NCBI GenBank assembly: GCA_013791905.1
Contig: VMSX01000021.1
Coordinates: 186,001 to 250,000 of the forward strand
Direction: 5' to 3'
Source of the DNA: Rhodocyclaceae bacterium
GTDB lineage: Bacteria; Pseudomonadota; Gammaproteobacteria; Burkholderiales; Rhodocyclaceae
Length of the DNA stretch: 64,000 nucleotides
In this document: positions 46,819-56,072 of the stretch, piece by piece
How positions within the stretch are numbered: position 1 is the first letter of the stretch
Layout: every line of letters starts with the position of its first letter
Made by a program: the position numbers and the translations under genes
The notes under the pieces: generated by a model
What the model saw: only the letters and a program-made list of their open reading frames with translations
The model's database searches: none
What the model was told of the DNA's origin: nothing

Positions 46819-48114
46819 ATGAGTCGAGTACTGACGAACACCATCTGGCTTGCGGCAATTGGTTTGGCGAGCTGGCTCGTGATTGGGCCGCTGGCCGCCG
46901 CTGGCGCGGTCGCGGTGTTGGCAATATGGCGCATGGCCGGTCACGAAAGGCAACTCGTCCGGCTGACCGCATGGGCCGAGCAGCCGCTCGGAACCCCGGT
47001 TCCCGAGGCGAACGGCAGTTGGTCGCGCGCCTTCCTGGCATTGCACCGTCGCGCCAGCAAGGCCGCCAGCCAGCGCGAAGAGCTGCGCGAAATGAGCGAG
47101 CGTTTTCGCCTGGCTGCCGAGGCCCTGCCCGAGGGCGTGGTAATCCTCGACCAGCGGCGCAACATCGAATGGATCAACCCGCGCGCCGAACTGCTGCTGG
47201 GCCTCGACAGCCTGAGTGATGTTGGCATGCCGGTATCCCATCTGGTGCGCGAACCGGAGTTCATTGCGTTTCTTGAAAAGCAGAAGGCGACAGGCGAGAC
47301 GTCACCGCCGCTGCTGGTGCGCCCGGTCAGAAGTGGTGGCCGCATGCTGCAGATCCGTGGCGCTCCCTTCTCCGCCGGGCGCGCCTTATTGCTGATCGAA
47401 GACCTGACGCAGCTTGATCGACTGGCAACCGTGCGCCGGGATTTTGTTGCCAACGTTTCTCACGAAATGCGTACGCCCCTGACGGTCGTGTTGGGTTTTC
47501 TTGAAACGGCACATGACGGTATGGCACACGCCTCCCCCGAGGAGATGGAACACTATCTCGCGACTGCGCTTGAGCATGCGCACCGCATGCAGCGGCTGAT
47601 TGAAGACCTGCTGACGCTGTCATCCCTTGAGAGCGATTCCGCGCCGCCGCAAGATGCGGTCGACGTTGCGGCACTGCTTGCTGGCGTAAAACAAGACACC
47701 CTGGCCTTGTCGGCAGGTCGACATGTCATCACGCTGGAAAACAGTGGCCCCGCCACCTTGATCGGCAACGGCCGCGAGCTCTATAGTGCCTTCAGCAATC
47801 TGGCGAGTAATGCTGTGCGCTACACGCCGGAAGGCGGCCAGATCACGCTGGCCTGGCGCAAGGATGTGGACGGCAGAGCGAGCTTCACGGTTATTGATAG
47901 CGGGATAGGCATCGCATCGCACCATATTCCGCGTTTGACAGAACGGTTCTACCGTGTCGATCGGGGGCGTTCGCGTGACTCAGGTGGCACAGGACTTGGC
48001 TTGGCGATTGTCAAACATGTGCTGGAGCGGCATCAGGCCACCCTGAACATCGAAAGCAAGCTGGGGGTCGGCAGCAGCTTTATGGCGCTACTCCCGGCAC
48101 AGCGAATTCAATAA
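46819..48114 (+). CDS. phoR: Phosphate regulon sensor histidine kinase PhoR
   Basis: 431 codons. Two N-terminal hydrophobic stretches (about 8-45), a PAS domain (about 95-190, FRLAAEALPEGVVILDQRRNIEWINP), then the phospho-accepting His in FVANVSHEMRTPLTVV (near 217), and the ATPase boxes NLASNAVRYTPEGG, VIDSGIGIASHHIPRLTERFYRV and GGTGLGLAIVKH. It phosphorylates PhoB in response to phosphate limitation. Confidence 0.95.
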   Translation: MSRVLTNTIWLAAIGLASWLVIGPLAAAGAVAVLAIWRMAGHERQLVRLTAWAEQPLGTPVPEANGSWSRAFLALHRRASKAASQREELREMSERFRLAAEALPEGVVILDQRRNIEWINPRAELLLGLDSLSDVGMPVSHLVREPEFIAFLEKQKATGETSPPLLVRPVRSGGRMLQIRGAPFSAGRALLLIEDLTQLDRLATVRRDFVANVSHEMRTPLTVVLGFLETAHDGMAHASPEEMEHYLATALEHAHRMQRLIEDLLTLSSLESDSAPPQDAVDVAALLAGVKQDTLALSAGRHVITLENSGPATLIGNGRELYSAFSNLASNAVRYTPEGGQITLAWRKDVDGRASFTVIDSGIGIASHHIPRLTERFYRVDRGRSRDSGGTGLGLAIVKHVLERHQATLNIESKLGVGSSFMALLPAQRIQ

Positions 48115-48226
48115 TAAGGTGCCGGGTTCGCCTTGTCACGTCACACCGCGCAGGCCAGTCCACGCGTAAGTCTTGTCTTGGTTTCTGGCGTCTTCGCTCA
48201 ATTGGTTGAACGCGATTACGCGCGCT

Positions 48227-49084
48227 TCAGGCCGGGCGTTTCCAATGCACCTGTCTGGTGCGGTAGGTCGAGGGGCGGAACCCCGTCATTCGCTTGAATG
48301 TGTTGGAAAAGGCGAACGGACTGGTGTAGCCGACCATTTGTGCGATTGAATCGATCTTGGACGTGGTGGTTGCCAGCAGATGGGCGGCATGCTGGACGCG
48401 CAGGTGGGCAAGTTGCTGCATCGGGCTGCGCCCCAGATTGCCCTGACAAAGCCGCCGCAGGTGCTCGTTGCTGATCTTGGCAAGCCCGGCGAGTTCTTCC
48501 AGCAGCCATGGCCGCGCCAGATCGGTCTGAACCGTGTTCCAGAGGGTCAGCAGCCGTTTATCTTCCTGCCAGGGCGCGACAAAGCGCTCGACATAACGCT
48601 CGATGGCATCGACCCAGAGTTGGCAACTGCCCGCGTCACCAGCCCGCTGTATTTCATAGTAGAGGCCCATGATGGCGTGCCACAGCGGCCTGGCGTCGAA
48701 GTCGGCCATGACTGGAGCCATCGTCGAAGGCGTCGACCTGGGCGACTCTGGGGTGTAACGCACCCAGCAGTACTGCCAACGCAGGCCCGGAATTCCCTGA
48801 AAGGCATGCAGTACATGCGCAGGAGCCAGCGACGTCTTGCCGGGTAGATGGGTTTGCCAGCGCCCGTCGAGCAGCATGCGTCCTTCACCACCGATGGTCC
48901 CGTGCAAATAGGCGCCACTCAGATGGGTGCGAACGATTTTTAATGGAGCCGTGGCATCGCCGACACCCACGTGCGCGATGTTGTTGCTGTGCAGGGCCGG
49001 GCAGCTATCGCCCCGGACGATGTACTGCAGTGTGTCCGGTCCGATAATGTGTGTTTCGAGTAGCATCTGGTGTCTTGTACCCAT
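48227..49084 (-). CDS. AraC family transcriptional regulator
   Basis: 285 codons from the ATG at 49084; an ATG at 49066 is also possible. The N-terminal ~170 residues are a cupin-like effector domain. The C-terminal double HTH has WLLEELAGLAKISNEHLRRLCQGNLGRSP and SIAQMVGYTSPFAFSNTFKRMTGFRPSTYR (both in part). It diverges from the seven-gene Tm-1/Liv operon across 76 bp, so it is the likely regulator of that operon, perhaps sensing its substrate. Confidence 0.92.
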   Translation of the reverse strand: MGTRHQMLLETHIIGPDTLQYIVRGDSCPALHSNNIAHVGVGDATAPLKIVRTHLSGAYLHGTIGGEGRMLLDGRWQTHLPGKTSLAPAHVLHAFQGIPGLRWQYCWVRYTPESPRSTPSTMAPVMADFDARPLWHAIMGLYYEIQRAGDAGSCQLWVDAIERYVERFVAPWQEDKRLLTLWNTVQTDLARPWLLEELAGLAKISNEHLRRLCQGNLGRSPMQQLAHLRVQHAAHLLATTTSKIDSIAQMVGYTSPFAFSNTFKRMTGFRPSTYRTRQVHWKRPA

Positions 49085-49160
49085 GGAGCGAGGTGCATAT
49101 CAAAGCCTAGTATAAAAGGCCTATCTTACAGATTCAGCTAGCGGATTAGGAGAAATAGCC

Positions 49161-50000
49161 ATGCCCCGATTCGAACGTAAGGACCTGATGTCGCGCTTCC
49201 ATGAAATGGTGAGCAAGCGCATCCCGATCATTGGTGGTGGTGCCGGCACCGGGCTGTCCGCCAAGTGCGAGGAGGCCGGGGGTATCGATCTGATCGTCAT
49301 CTACAACTCGGGCCGCTACCGTATGGCGGGGCGCGCCTCTTCTGCCGGTTTGCTGGCTTACGGCAATGCCAACGAGATCGTGCTGGAGATGGCTGTCGAA
49401 GTGTTGCCGGTAGCGAAACGTACCCCGGTGATTGCCGGAGTGAACGGCACCGACCCGTTTGTGATCATGCCAGTGTTTCTGCGCCAGTTGAAGGATCTCG
49501 GTTTTTCCGGGGTACAGAACTTCCCCACCATCGGTCTCATCGACGGGACATTCCGAATCAGCCTCGAAGAGACGGGCATCAACTTCGCCAGTGAAATCGA
49601 CATGATCCGCCAGGCGCACGAACTCGATATGCTGACCACGCCCTATGTGTTCAGCGCCGAAGAAGCGGTCGAGATGACCAAGGCGGGTGCCGACTTCATC
49701 GTGCCCCACATGGGGGTCACCGTCGGTGGCACCATCGGCGCCACCAGCGCCAAGACTCTGGAGGCTTCCGTCCAGCTGATCGACGAATGGGCTGAGGCTG
49801 CGCGGCGGATTCGCAAGGACGTGATCGTGATCGCGCATGGCGGGCCGATTTCGGGACCGGATGATGTGCGTTATGTCCTGGACCACAGCCAGCACTGCAA
49901 CGGCTTCTACGGCGCCAGCAGCATGGAGCGGCTGCCCACCGAGGTCGCCATGACCAATCACATCAAGACATTCAAGGAACTGCGGGCGTCCCGCGACTGA
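49161..50000 (+). CDS. TIM-barrel protein of the phosphoenolpyruvate hydrolase family
   Basis: 279 codons with a strong TTAGGAGAA ribosome site. The family marks are [35 protein letters not shown] (in part), [27 protein letters not shown] and [19 protein letters not shown]. The fold is that of PEP mutase/isocitrate lyase relatives and metal ligands Asp/Glu are expected. Members are encoded beside Tm-1-like proteins, as here. The real reaction of the family is not established. Confidence 0.85.
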   Translation: MPRFERKDLMSRFHEMVSKRIPIIGGGAGTGLSAKCEEAGGIDLIVIYNSGRYRMAGRASSAGLLAYGNANEIVLEMAVEVLPVAKRTPVIAGVNGTDPFVIMPVFLRQLKDLGFSGVQNFPTIGLIDGTFRISLEETGINFASEIDMIRQAHELDMLTTPYVFSAEEAVEMTKAGADFIVPHMGVTVGGTIGATSAKTLEASVQLIDEWAEAARRIRKDVIVIAHGGPISGPDDVRYVLDHSQHCNGFYGASSMERLPTEVAMTNHIKTFKELRASRD

Positions 50001-50017
50001 AGCACTTGGAGCGAACC

Positions 50018-51274
50018 ATGCCCATGACCGCCACGCCCAAGGCCGCGTATGTAATTGGTACCTTCGATACCAAGGCAGCCGAACTGCAATACGTCAGTGA
50101 TCTGATCCGCGCCGCCGGCCTGCCCACCGTGCGTGTCGATGTCGGCACGCGCAGCGCGGAAACGAATCTAGAATTCTCTGCCCGCGCTGTCGCCGCCTGT
50201 CATCCCGGCGGTGCTGCTGCCGTACTGGAATGCAGCGATCGGGGCCGGGCGGTCACCGAGATGACGGTCGCCTTGCGCGCCTTCATGGCGGGCCGCAAGG
50301 ACATCGCCGGCATCATCGGCCTAGGCGGCTCGGGTGGAACCGCGCTGATCACACCCGCGATGCGCGATCAGCCTCTCGGCGTACCAAAACTGATGGTATC
50401 CACGCTCGCCTCGGGAAACACGGCCCCCTACGTCGATGTGTCCGACATCATGATGCTGTTTCCCGTCACCGACATCGCCGGGCTCAACCATCTCTCCTCA
50501 GTGATTCTTGGCAATGCCGCTCACGCAATGGCCGGGATGATCCAGCGCACCGTGCCGCCGGCCCAGGATCTCAAGCCTGCCCTCGGCTTCACCATGTTTG
50601 GCGTGACCACGCCCTGCGTCCAGCAAGTTTCCGCAGAGCTGTCCGACGTGTTTGACTGCCAGGTCTTTCACGCCACCGGGACCGGCGGGCGCGCCATGGA
50701 GGCGCTGGTCTCTGCCGGCATGTTGTGCGGCGTGGTCGATGTGACCACCACCGAAGCCGCCGATTTCCTGCTCGGCGGCGTCTGCAGTGCAGGCAGCGAG
50801 CGCTTCGATGCCATCGTGCGCAGCGGCATACCTTGGGTGGGCTCCTGCGGCGCCCTCGACATGGTTAACTTCTGGGCGCTCGACACCGTTCCGCAGCGCT
50901 ACCGGGGCCGCTTGCTGCATTCGCACAATGCCAATGTCACCCTGATGCGCACCACCGCCGAGGAGCTTGCGCGCATCGGCAGCTGGATCGCCACGAAGCT
51001 GAATGCCTCTCCCGGTCCCGTGCGCTGGCTGTTGCCGGAAGGCGGCTTGTCCTCCATCGATGCGCCCGGCCAGGTGTTTCACGATCCACAGGCTGACGCG
51101 GCACTGTTCGCGGCAATCGAGGCCGCCTTCGTCACCAGCGATCTGCATCGACTGGTGCGCGTGCCGCACCACATCAACGATGCCGCATTTGCACAACTCG
51201 TCGCCACCCACGTCAGAGAAGTCGTTCCCGTGGGCGAGGGCAGCGGCAAGCAAGCAAGCGGAGCCAAGTGTTGA
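50018..51274 (+). CDS. Tm-1-like ATP-binding protein (UPF0261)
   Basis: 418 codons from the ATG at 50018, which has GGAG 7 bases upstream. AYVIGTFDTKAAELQYVSDLI, IIGLGGSGGTALITPAMRDQPLGVPKLMVSTLASGNT (in part) and TTTEAADFLLGGV match the Tm-1 family, named for the tomato protein that blocks tobamovirus replicase. The bacterial role is unknown, but the pairing with the TIM-barrel gene implies a shared pathway. It is 17 bp after that gene and overlaps the start region of livM. Confidence 0.9.
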   Translation: MPMTATPKAAYVIGTFDTKAAELQYVSDLIRAAGLPTVRVDVGTRSAETNLEFSARAVAACHPGGAAAVLECSDRGRAVTEMTVALRAFMAGRKDIAGIIGLGGSGGTALITPAMRDQPLGVPKLMVSTLASGNTAPYVDVSDIMMLFPVTDIAGLNHLSSVILGNAAHAMAGMIQRTVPPAQDLKPALGFTMFGVTTPCVQQVSAELSDVFDCQVFHATGTGGRAMEALVSAGMLCGVVDVTTTEAADFLLGGVCSAGSERFDAIVRSGIPWVGSCGALDMVNFWALDTVPQRYRGRLLHSHNANVTLMRTTAEELARIGSWIATKLNASPGPVRWLLPEGGLSSIDAPGQVFHDPQADAALFAAIEAAFVTSDLHRLVRVPHHINDAAFAQLVATHVREVVPVGEGSGKQASGAKC

Positions 51275-51276
51275 CC

Positions 51277-52266
51277 ATGTCGCCTTGGATCGGCCGCGCG
51301 CTGCTCGCCAGCGCGTTGCTTGTCTATCCACACCTTGCCTCCGATTTCTGGATCGTCAGCGTCGGTGCTTATGCAATGGTGCTGGGCATCATTGCACTGA
51401 GCCTGACCTTTCTCACTGCCTATGGCGGCATGATCTCGATGGCGCAGATGGCAACCGCCGGCGCGGCCGGCTACGCCCTCGCCATCTTCAGCGCACATTC
51501 CGCCAGCGCAGGCATGGCGTTGCTGCCCTGGCCTTGGGCGGTCGGCGTCGCGATTGCCGTGGGCACCCTGACCGGCATCCTGATCGGCATCGTCGCGGTG
51601 CGCAGCCACGGCATCTACATGCTGATGAGCACGCTGGCCGTGGCCATGATCATGTTTTACCTGGCACAGCAGAACACGACGATTCTCCATGGCTTTGACG
51701 GGTTCAGCGGGGTTGCGGTGCCGCGCCTCGGCGGTGTATCGCTGCGCGGGCCGCTACCTTTCTATTACCTGTGTCTGGCGGCCGCAGCGCTTCTATATGC
51801 GCTGGTGATTTATTTGGTGCGCGTGCCGTTCGGACTGGTGATTCAGGGCATCCGCGACGACCCCTTGCGCATGGCTTCGCTCGGTTATCGGGTCTGGCTG
51901 CATCAGGTCATGGCTTTTGCGGTGGCAGGCTTCATTGCCGCGGTCGGCGGGGTACTGAGTCTCTGGTATCACGGTGGCATCTCCCCCGGATCGATCGGCA
52001 TAACAGCGACCGTCAACGTGCTGATCGTGGCGGTGATCGGCGGACTGGGACATCCGCGCGGTGCTTTCATCGGGGCGCTGGTTTTCGTTCTGATTCAGAA
52101 TTTCGCGGTCGACCTGGTCGGCAGTGATCGCTACAACACGCTGATCGGTTTTGTATTTTTAGTGATCGTAATCGCTTCGCCAGATGGCTTGACGGGGTTG
52201 TGGCGGCGGCTGCGGGGAACCCGCAAGGATTCCCTCGACGGCGGCGTAGTAACGCAAAAGCTTTGA
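51277..52266 (+). CDS. Branched-chain-amino-acid-type ABC permease (LivM)
   Basis: About 329 codons from the ATG at 51277; a GTG at 51268 overlaps the upstream stop and is possible. Eight to ten helices, with the LivM motif GIRDDPLRMASLGY coupling to the ATPase, and AVIGGLGHPRGAFIGAL. First transporter gene of the operon. The substrate is unknown: the operon has no amino-acid genes. Confidence 0.9.
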   Translation: MSPWIGRALLASALLVYPHLASDFWIVSVGAYAMVLGIIALSLTFLTAYGGMISMAQMATAGAAGYALAIFSAHSASAGMALLPWPWAVGVAIAVGTLTGILIGIVAVRSHGIYMLMSTLAVAMIMFYLAQQNTTILHGFDGFSGVAVPRLGGVSLRGPLPFYYLCLAAAALLYALVIYLVRVPFGLVIQGIRDDPLRMASLGYRVWLHQVMAFAVAGFIAAVGGVLSLWYHGGISPGSIGITATVNVLIVAVIGGLGHPRGAFIGALVFVLIQNFAVDLVGSDRYNTLIGFVFLVIVIASPDGLTGLWRRLRGTRKDSLDGGVVTQKL

Positions 52267-52298
52267 TTTAAAGTCACTTTCATCCAAAGGAGGACAAC

Positions 52299-53549
52299 AT
52301 GTTATCTCGCAAACTCAGGTGTCTGGCTCTGGTCGCAGGCATCACGGCAGGATTCTCTGTTTCCGTAAGCGCTCAATCCACCAATATTCGTATCGGCGGT
52401 CTTGCCACGCTCGACGGTCCCTTTGTCGCGCTCGGTCAGGAAGCTTTCCGCGCCATGGAGCTTGCCTTCGAGGAAGCCAACTACACCGCAGGAGGACGGA
52501 AGATCGAGTGGATCAAGGAGTCCTCCGATGGGCGTCCCGACGTGGCGCTGACCAAGGCACGCAAGCTGATCGAACAGGACAAGGTCGATATTCTCATCGG
52601 CCCGATGTCGGGCGGCGAAGGCCTTGCCATCAAGGAATACGCCAAGACGGCGCCCACCAGGACTTTCGTCAATGGCTTTTCGGCGGCACAGGAAACCACC
52701 CTGGTTTCGCCCGCGCCCAACTTTTTCCGCTTCGGTGCCGACGGTGCGCAGTGGCAGGCCGGGCTGGGCAATTATGTCTACGACACCAAGGGCTACCGCA
52801 ACGTCGCCGTGGTCGCGGGCGATTACTCGTTCGGTTATACGCAGGTGCTTGGCTTCATGAGCGAGTTTTGTGCCAAGGGCGGCAAGGTGATCGAGAAGAT
52901 CTGGGTGCCTAACGGTACCAAGGATTTCAGTTCGGCGATTGCCCGTATTCCGAACAAGGCCGATGCCGTGTACATCATGATGGGCGGCGCCGACTCGATC
53001 AACTTCCTGACCCAGTACGACCAGTCGGGCGCGAAGCAGCCTCTGATCCTCGGCTCCAACGTCTCCGACCAGACTGTCCTGAGCGCGAAGGGGCCGTTCC
53101 AGAGACGCCTGGTCGGCCTCCCCTCGGCCCACATGGTGGCTGACGGCATCGAGGATGCTGTCTACAAGGACTATGTCGCCAAGTACAAGAAGCGCTTCCC
53201 GGACGGCTTGAGCTCGCCTTCGGCGCCCTTCTACGGCTATTACGTGGCGACCAAGGCGGTACTTGCCGGTCTGAATCAGGTAGCCGGCGATCTGTCAGGG
53301 GATCAGGCAAAGTTCCGTGCTGCGCTGTCGAAACTGCGCCTTGACATGCCGGCCGGGCAAGTCAGCCTGGACGAGAACCGGCAGGCCATCGCCAACATCT
53401 ATGTCACCGAGGTGGCGCGAGCTCCTGACGGCTCCCTCTTCAACAAGGTCGTGAAAGTGATTCCGAACGTCAACCAGACGCTCGGCCATCCCCGCGAAGC
53501 GTTTATCGCCCGTGGTGTGCCCAGTCGCGACAACCCGTCCTGCCCGTGA
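52299..53549 (+). CDS. ABC transporter substrate-binding protein, LivJ/LivK type
   Basis: 416 codons with a strong AAAGGAGG site. The signal peptide ends SVSVSAQ. The type I periplasmic binding fold follows: IRIGGLATLDGPFVALGQEAF, KARKLIEQDKVDILIGPMSGGE and YRNVAVVAGDYSFGYTQVLGF. It brings the unknown substrate to LivM/LivH. It lies between the two permease genes, an unusual but not rare order. Confidence 0.92.
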   Translation: MLSRKLRCLALVAGITAGFSVSVSAQSTNIRIGGLATLDGPFVALGQEAFRAMELAFEEANYTAGGRKIEWIKESSDGRPDVALTKARKLIEQDKVDILIGPMSGGEGLAIKEYAKTAPTRTFVNGFSAAQETTLVSPAPNFFRFGADGAQWQAGLGNYVYDTKGYRNVAVVAGDYSFGYTQVLGFMSEFCAKGGKVIEKIWVPNGTKDFSSAIARIPNKADAVYIMMGGADSINFLTQYDQSGAKQPLILGSNVSDQTVLSAKGPFQRRLVGLPSAHMVADGIEDAVYKDYVAKYKKRFPDGLSSPSAPFYGYYVATKAVLAGLNQVAGDLSGDQAKFRAALSKLRLDMPAGQVSLDENRQAIANIYVTEVARAPDGSLFNKVVKVIPNVNQTLGHPREAFIARGVPSRDNPSCP

Positions 53550-54406
53550 AACTGCTGCTGCTCGCAACGTTGAACGGTATTACGCTCGCGGCGCTGTATT
53601 TCATCGTCGCGAGCGGTTTCACGCTCATCTTCGGGATGATGCGCGTTGTCAATCTTGCACATGGCTCGCTGTATCTGATCGGCGCCTACCTTGGCCACGA
53701 TGTGGCGGCGCTGTCGGGTTCCTTTCCCCTCGCCCTCGCGGGCGGGGCGCTTGGAGCTGCGCTGGTGGGCATGGCGATCCACTATTTCCTGCTTGACCGG
53801 TATCAGGGCGACGACTTGCGCCAGGCCCTGATCACGATTGGACTGTCGATCATCGCCGCGGACCTGTTGCTGGCTCGTTATGGCGGCTTGTCCTATCAAT
53901 TCGAACTGCCGGAAATGTTCTACGGCAGCATGCCGATGCCCATTGTCAGCGGTTACCCGATTTTCCGGATCGTGCTGATCGGGCTGGCAATTGCGGTCTA
54001 TCTGGGCCTCTGGTTGCTGGTACAGCGAACCCGCTTCGGCATCATGATCCGGGCGGGCGTCGATGACCGTCACATGCTTGGCGCCCTCGGCGTCAATGTG
54101 CCGCTGATTTCGACGCTGGTATTTGGCCTGGGAGCCGCTTTGGTTGGCTTCGCCGGCGTCGTCGGCAGTGCTTCGCTCTCGATTGCGCCCGGCGAGGACG
54201 CCCGCTACCTGCTTTCCTCGCTGGTCGTCGTGATCGTGGGCGGCATGGGCAGCCTGCCGGGGGCGGCGATCGGCGCGCTGCTGATTGGCCTGGCCGAGCA
54301 GATTGGCCTAGCTTATTTTCCCACCTATTCGATCATTCTCTCTTTCGTCATCATGGTGGCCGTGCTGGCGTGGCGGCCCTACGGTTTGATGGGACGCCCG
54401 GCGTGA
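53546..54406 (+). CDS. Branched-chain-amino-acid-type ABC permease (LivH)
   Basis: 286 codons from a GTG at 53546 that overlaps the upstream stop. LNGITLAALYFIVASGFTLIFGMMRVVNLAHGSLY is the LivH start (in part), and GVDDRHMLGALGVNVP the coupling motif. It pairs with LivM to form the membrane pore. Confidence 0.93.
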   Translation: MKLLLLATLNGITLAALYFIVASGFTLIFGMMRVVNLAHGSLYLIGAYLGHDVAALSGSFPLALAGGALGAALVGMAIHYFLLDRYQGDDLRQALITIGLSIIAADLLLARYGGLSYQFELPEMFYGSMPMPIVSGYPIFRIVLIGLAIAVYLGLWLLVQRTRFGIMIRAGVDDRHMLGALGVNVPLISTLVFGLGAALVGFAGVVGSASLSIAPGEDARYLLSSLVVVIVGGMGSLPGAAIGALLIGLAEQIGLAYFPTYSIILSFVIMVAVLAWRPYGLMGRPA

Positions 54407-55179
54407 ACCCCCCTGCCCTGCTGGCCACCGGTCTGACAAAGGCCTTCGGCGCGCTCGTCGCCGTGCGCGACGTCTCCTTGAACATTGCCGCCGGCGAACG
54501 CCGTGCCATCATTGGCACCAACGGCGCTGGCAAGTCGACCCTGTTCAACCTCGTTGCAGGCGATTTTCGCCCCAGCAGCGGTACGCTCGAGCTGTTTGGC
54601 CAGAATGTCACGCAACTGCCGGCCTTTCAGCGTACGCGCCTGGGCATCTCACGAACCTACCAGACCTCCCGTGTGCTCGGTGGCTTGAGCATACTCGACA
54701 ACCTTTATCTGGCAGTGCGGGGAGTGCAGTCCGGACGTTTCAGCATACGCTTGCCCCGCGAGAAGGATGCATGCCGGATACGCAGCCGCGAACTGGCCTC
54801 CCGTGTTGGACTCGCAACGCGCGCCGACGCCCTGGCCAACGAGCTTTCCCACGGTGAGCAGCGTCAGCTTGAGATCGGCATGGCCCTGGCAGGCGAACCG
54901 CGCCTGCTGCTGCTCGATGAACCTGCCGCCGGGCTGTCGCCAGCCGAGCGGCCCATGCTCACCAGGATGTTGCGCGAACTGCCGCGTGACATGACCATGG
55001 TCCTGATTGAACACGATATGCAAGTTGCTTTGCAGGTTGCCGACCGTGTCACGGTGATGAATGAAGGTGCCGTTGTTTTCGACGGTTCGCCACAGGAAGC
55101 AGCGGCGAGTCCGCTGGTGGAGTTACTCTATTTAGGCAAGGCTGGTCGCGATCATGCTGCTGCAAGTCAAGGGGCTTGA
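54403..55179 (+). CDS. ABC transporter ATP-binding protein (LivG)
   Basis: 258 codons from a GTG at 54403 that overlaps the livH stop. Walker A GTNGAGKST, signature LSHGEQRQLEIGMALAG and Walker B LLLLDEPAAGLSPAE are intact. It powers import with LivF. It overlaps the livF start by 26 bases. Confidence 0.93.
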   Translation: MNPPALLATGLTKAFGALVAVRDVSLNIAAGERRAIIGTNGAGKSTLFNLVAGDFRPSSGTLELFGQNVTQLPAFQRTRLGISRTYQTSRVLGGLSILDNLYLAVRGVQSGRFSIRLPREKDACRIRSRELASRVGLATRADALANELSHGEQRQLEIGMALAGEPRLLLLDEPAAGLSPAERPMLTRMLRELPRDMTMVLIEHDMQVALQVADRVTVMNEGAVVFDGSPQEAAASPLVELLYLGKAGRDHAAASQGA

Positions 55180-55876
55180 AGTTCAATACGGCAAGAGCCG
55201 CATCCTGCACGGGGTGGGGCTCGAACTCGCCGACCGGCCCCTGGCAGTGGTCGGCCGCAACGGCATGGGCAAGTCGACGCTGTGCAATGCCATCATGGGC
55301 ATGGCGCCGATCACCGGTGGCAGCGTGCGCTTCGATGACTGCGAACTGGTTGGGCAGCACTCCTACCAGATTGCGCGGCGCGGCGTTGCCCTGGTGCCAC
55401 AAGGGCGCCGCATTTTCCCGAGCCTGACGGTCGAAGAACATCTGCGCCTGGTTGAGCGTCCGGGCTTGCAGAAATGGACGCGTGAACGCGTTTATGATGA
55501 GTTTCCACGTCTCTTCGAGCGGCGCCGCAATGATGGTGCCGCCCTGTCGGGGGGTGAGCAGCAAATGCTCGCTATCGCCCGTGCCCTGCTGTGCAACCCC
55601 CGTCTGCTGATCATGGACGAGCCGACCGAGGGGCTCGCCCCGCTGATGGTCGAGCAGATCGTGACAACCCTCAAGGGAATGGCTGATGAAGGGGAAATTG
55701 CCCTGCTGCTGATCGAGCAGAACCTTGGCGTCGCTCTGGAAGTCGCCGACTCGGTTGCCGTCATGGTCAATGGTCGTATCGAGCGGATTCTCAAGGCCAG
55801 CGAACTGGCCGCTGACCGCAGCTTGCAGCAAAGATTCCTCGGCGTCTCAGCGGGTGCTGACGCCGAGGTGTGCTAG
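55154..55876 (+). CDS. ABC transporter ATP-binding protein (LivF)
   Basis: 240 codons. Walker A GRNGMGKSTL, signature LSGGEQQMLAIARAL, Walker B LLIMDEPTEGLAP. It is the last gene of the operon; the 196 bp to hprK (55877-56072) holds a copy of the 26 bp repeat and no clear terminator. Confidence 0.93.
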   Translation: MLLQVKGLEVQYGKSRILHGVGLELADRPLAVVGRNGMGKSTLCNAIMGMAPITGGSVRFDDCELVGQHSYQIARRGVALVPQGRRIFPSLTVEEHLRLVERPGLQKWTRERVYDEFPRLFERRRNDGAALSGGEQQMLAIARALLCNPRLLIMDEPTEGLAPLMVEQIVTTLKGMADEGEIALLLIEQNLGVALEVADSVAVMVNGRIERILKASELAADRSLQQRFLGVSAGADAEVC

Positions 55877-55920
55877 CTGTGTAGCGCAAGTGCGCTAACG
55901 CCGTAACCCATGCGGGGTAT

Positions 55921-55946
55921 TCCATCCCGTCAGCGCCGACTTTCTA
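55921..55946 (+). repeat. Dispersed 26 bp repeat, degenerate intergenic copy
   Basis: About 20 of 26 bases match, with the core CAGCGCCGACTTT intact. It lies in the gap between the convergent livF and hprK genes. Confidence 0.55.
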
Positions 55947-56072
55947 TTTCACTCGGCGAGCGTCCGTTGCAGGCACTTGCCCTTGCTTGCCTTGTCGGCA
56001 CCGAACCCGCTAACCTGGATTTGAGCTTACTCTGACGTTCCGCTTTAGTTCCGGCATAACCTTAAGGTTAGC

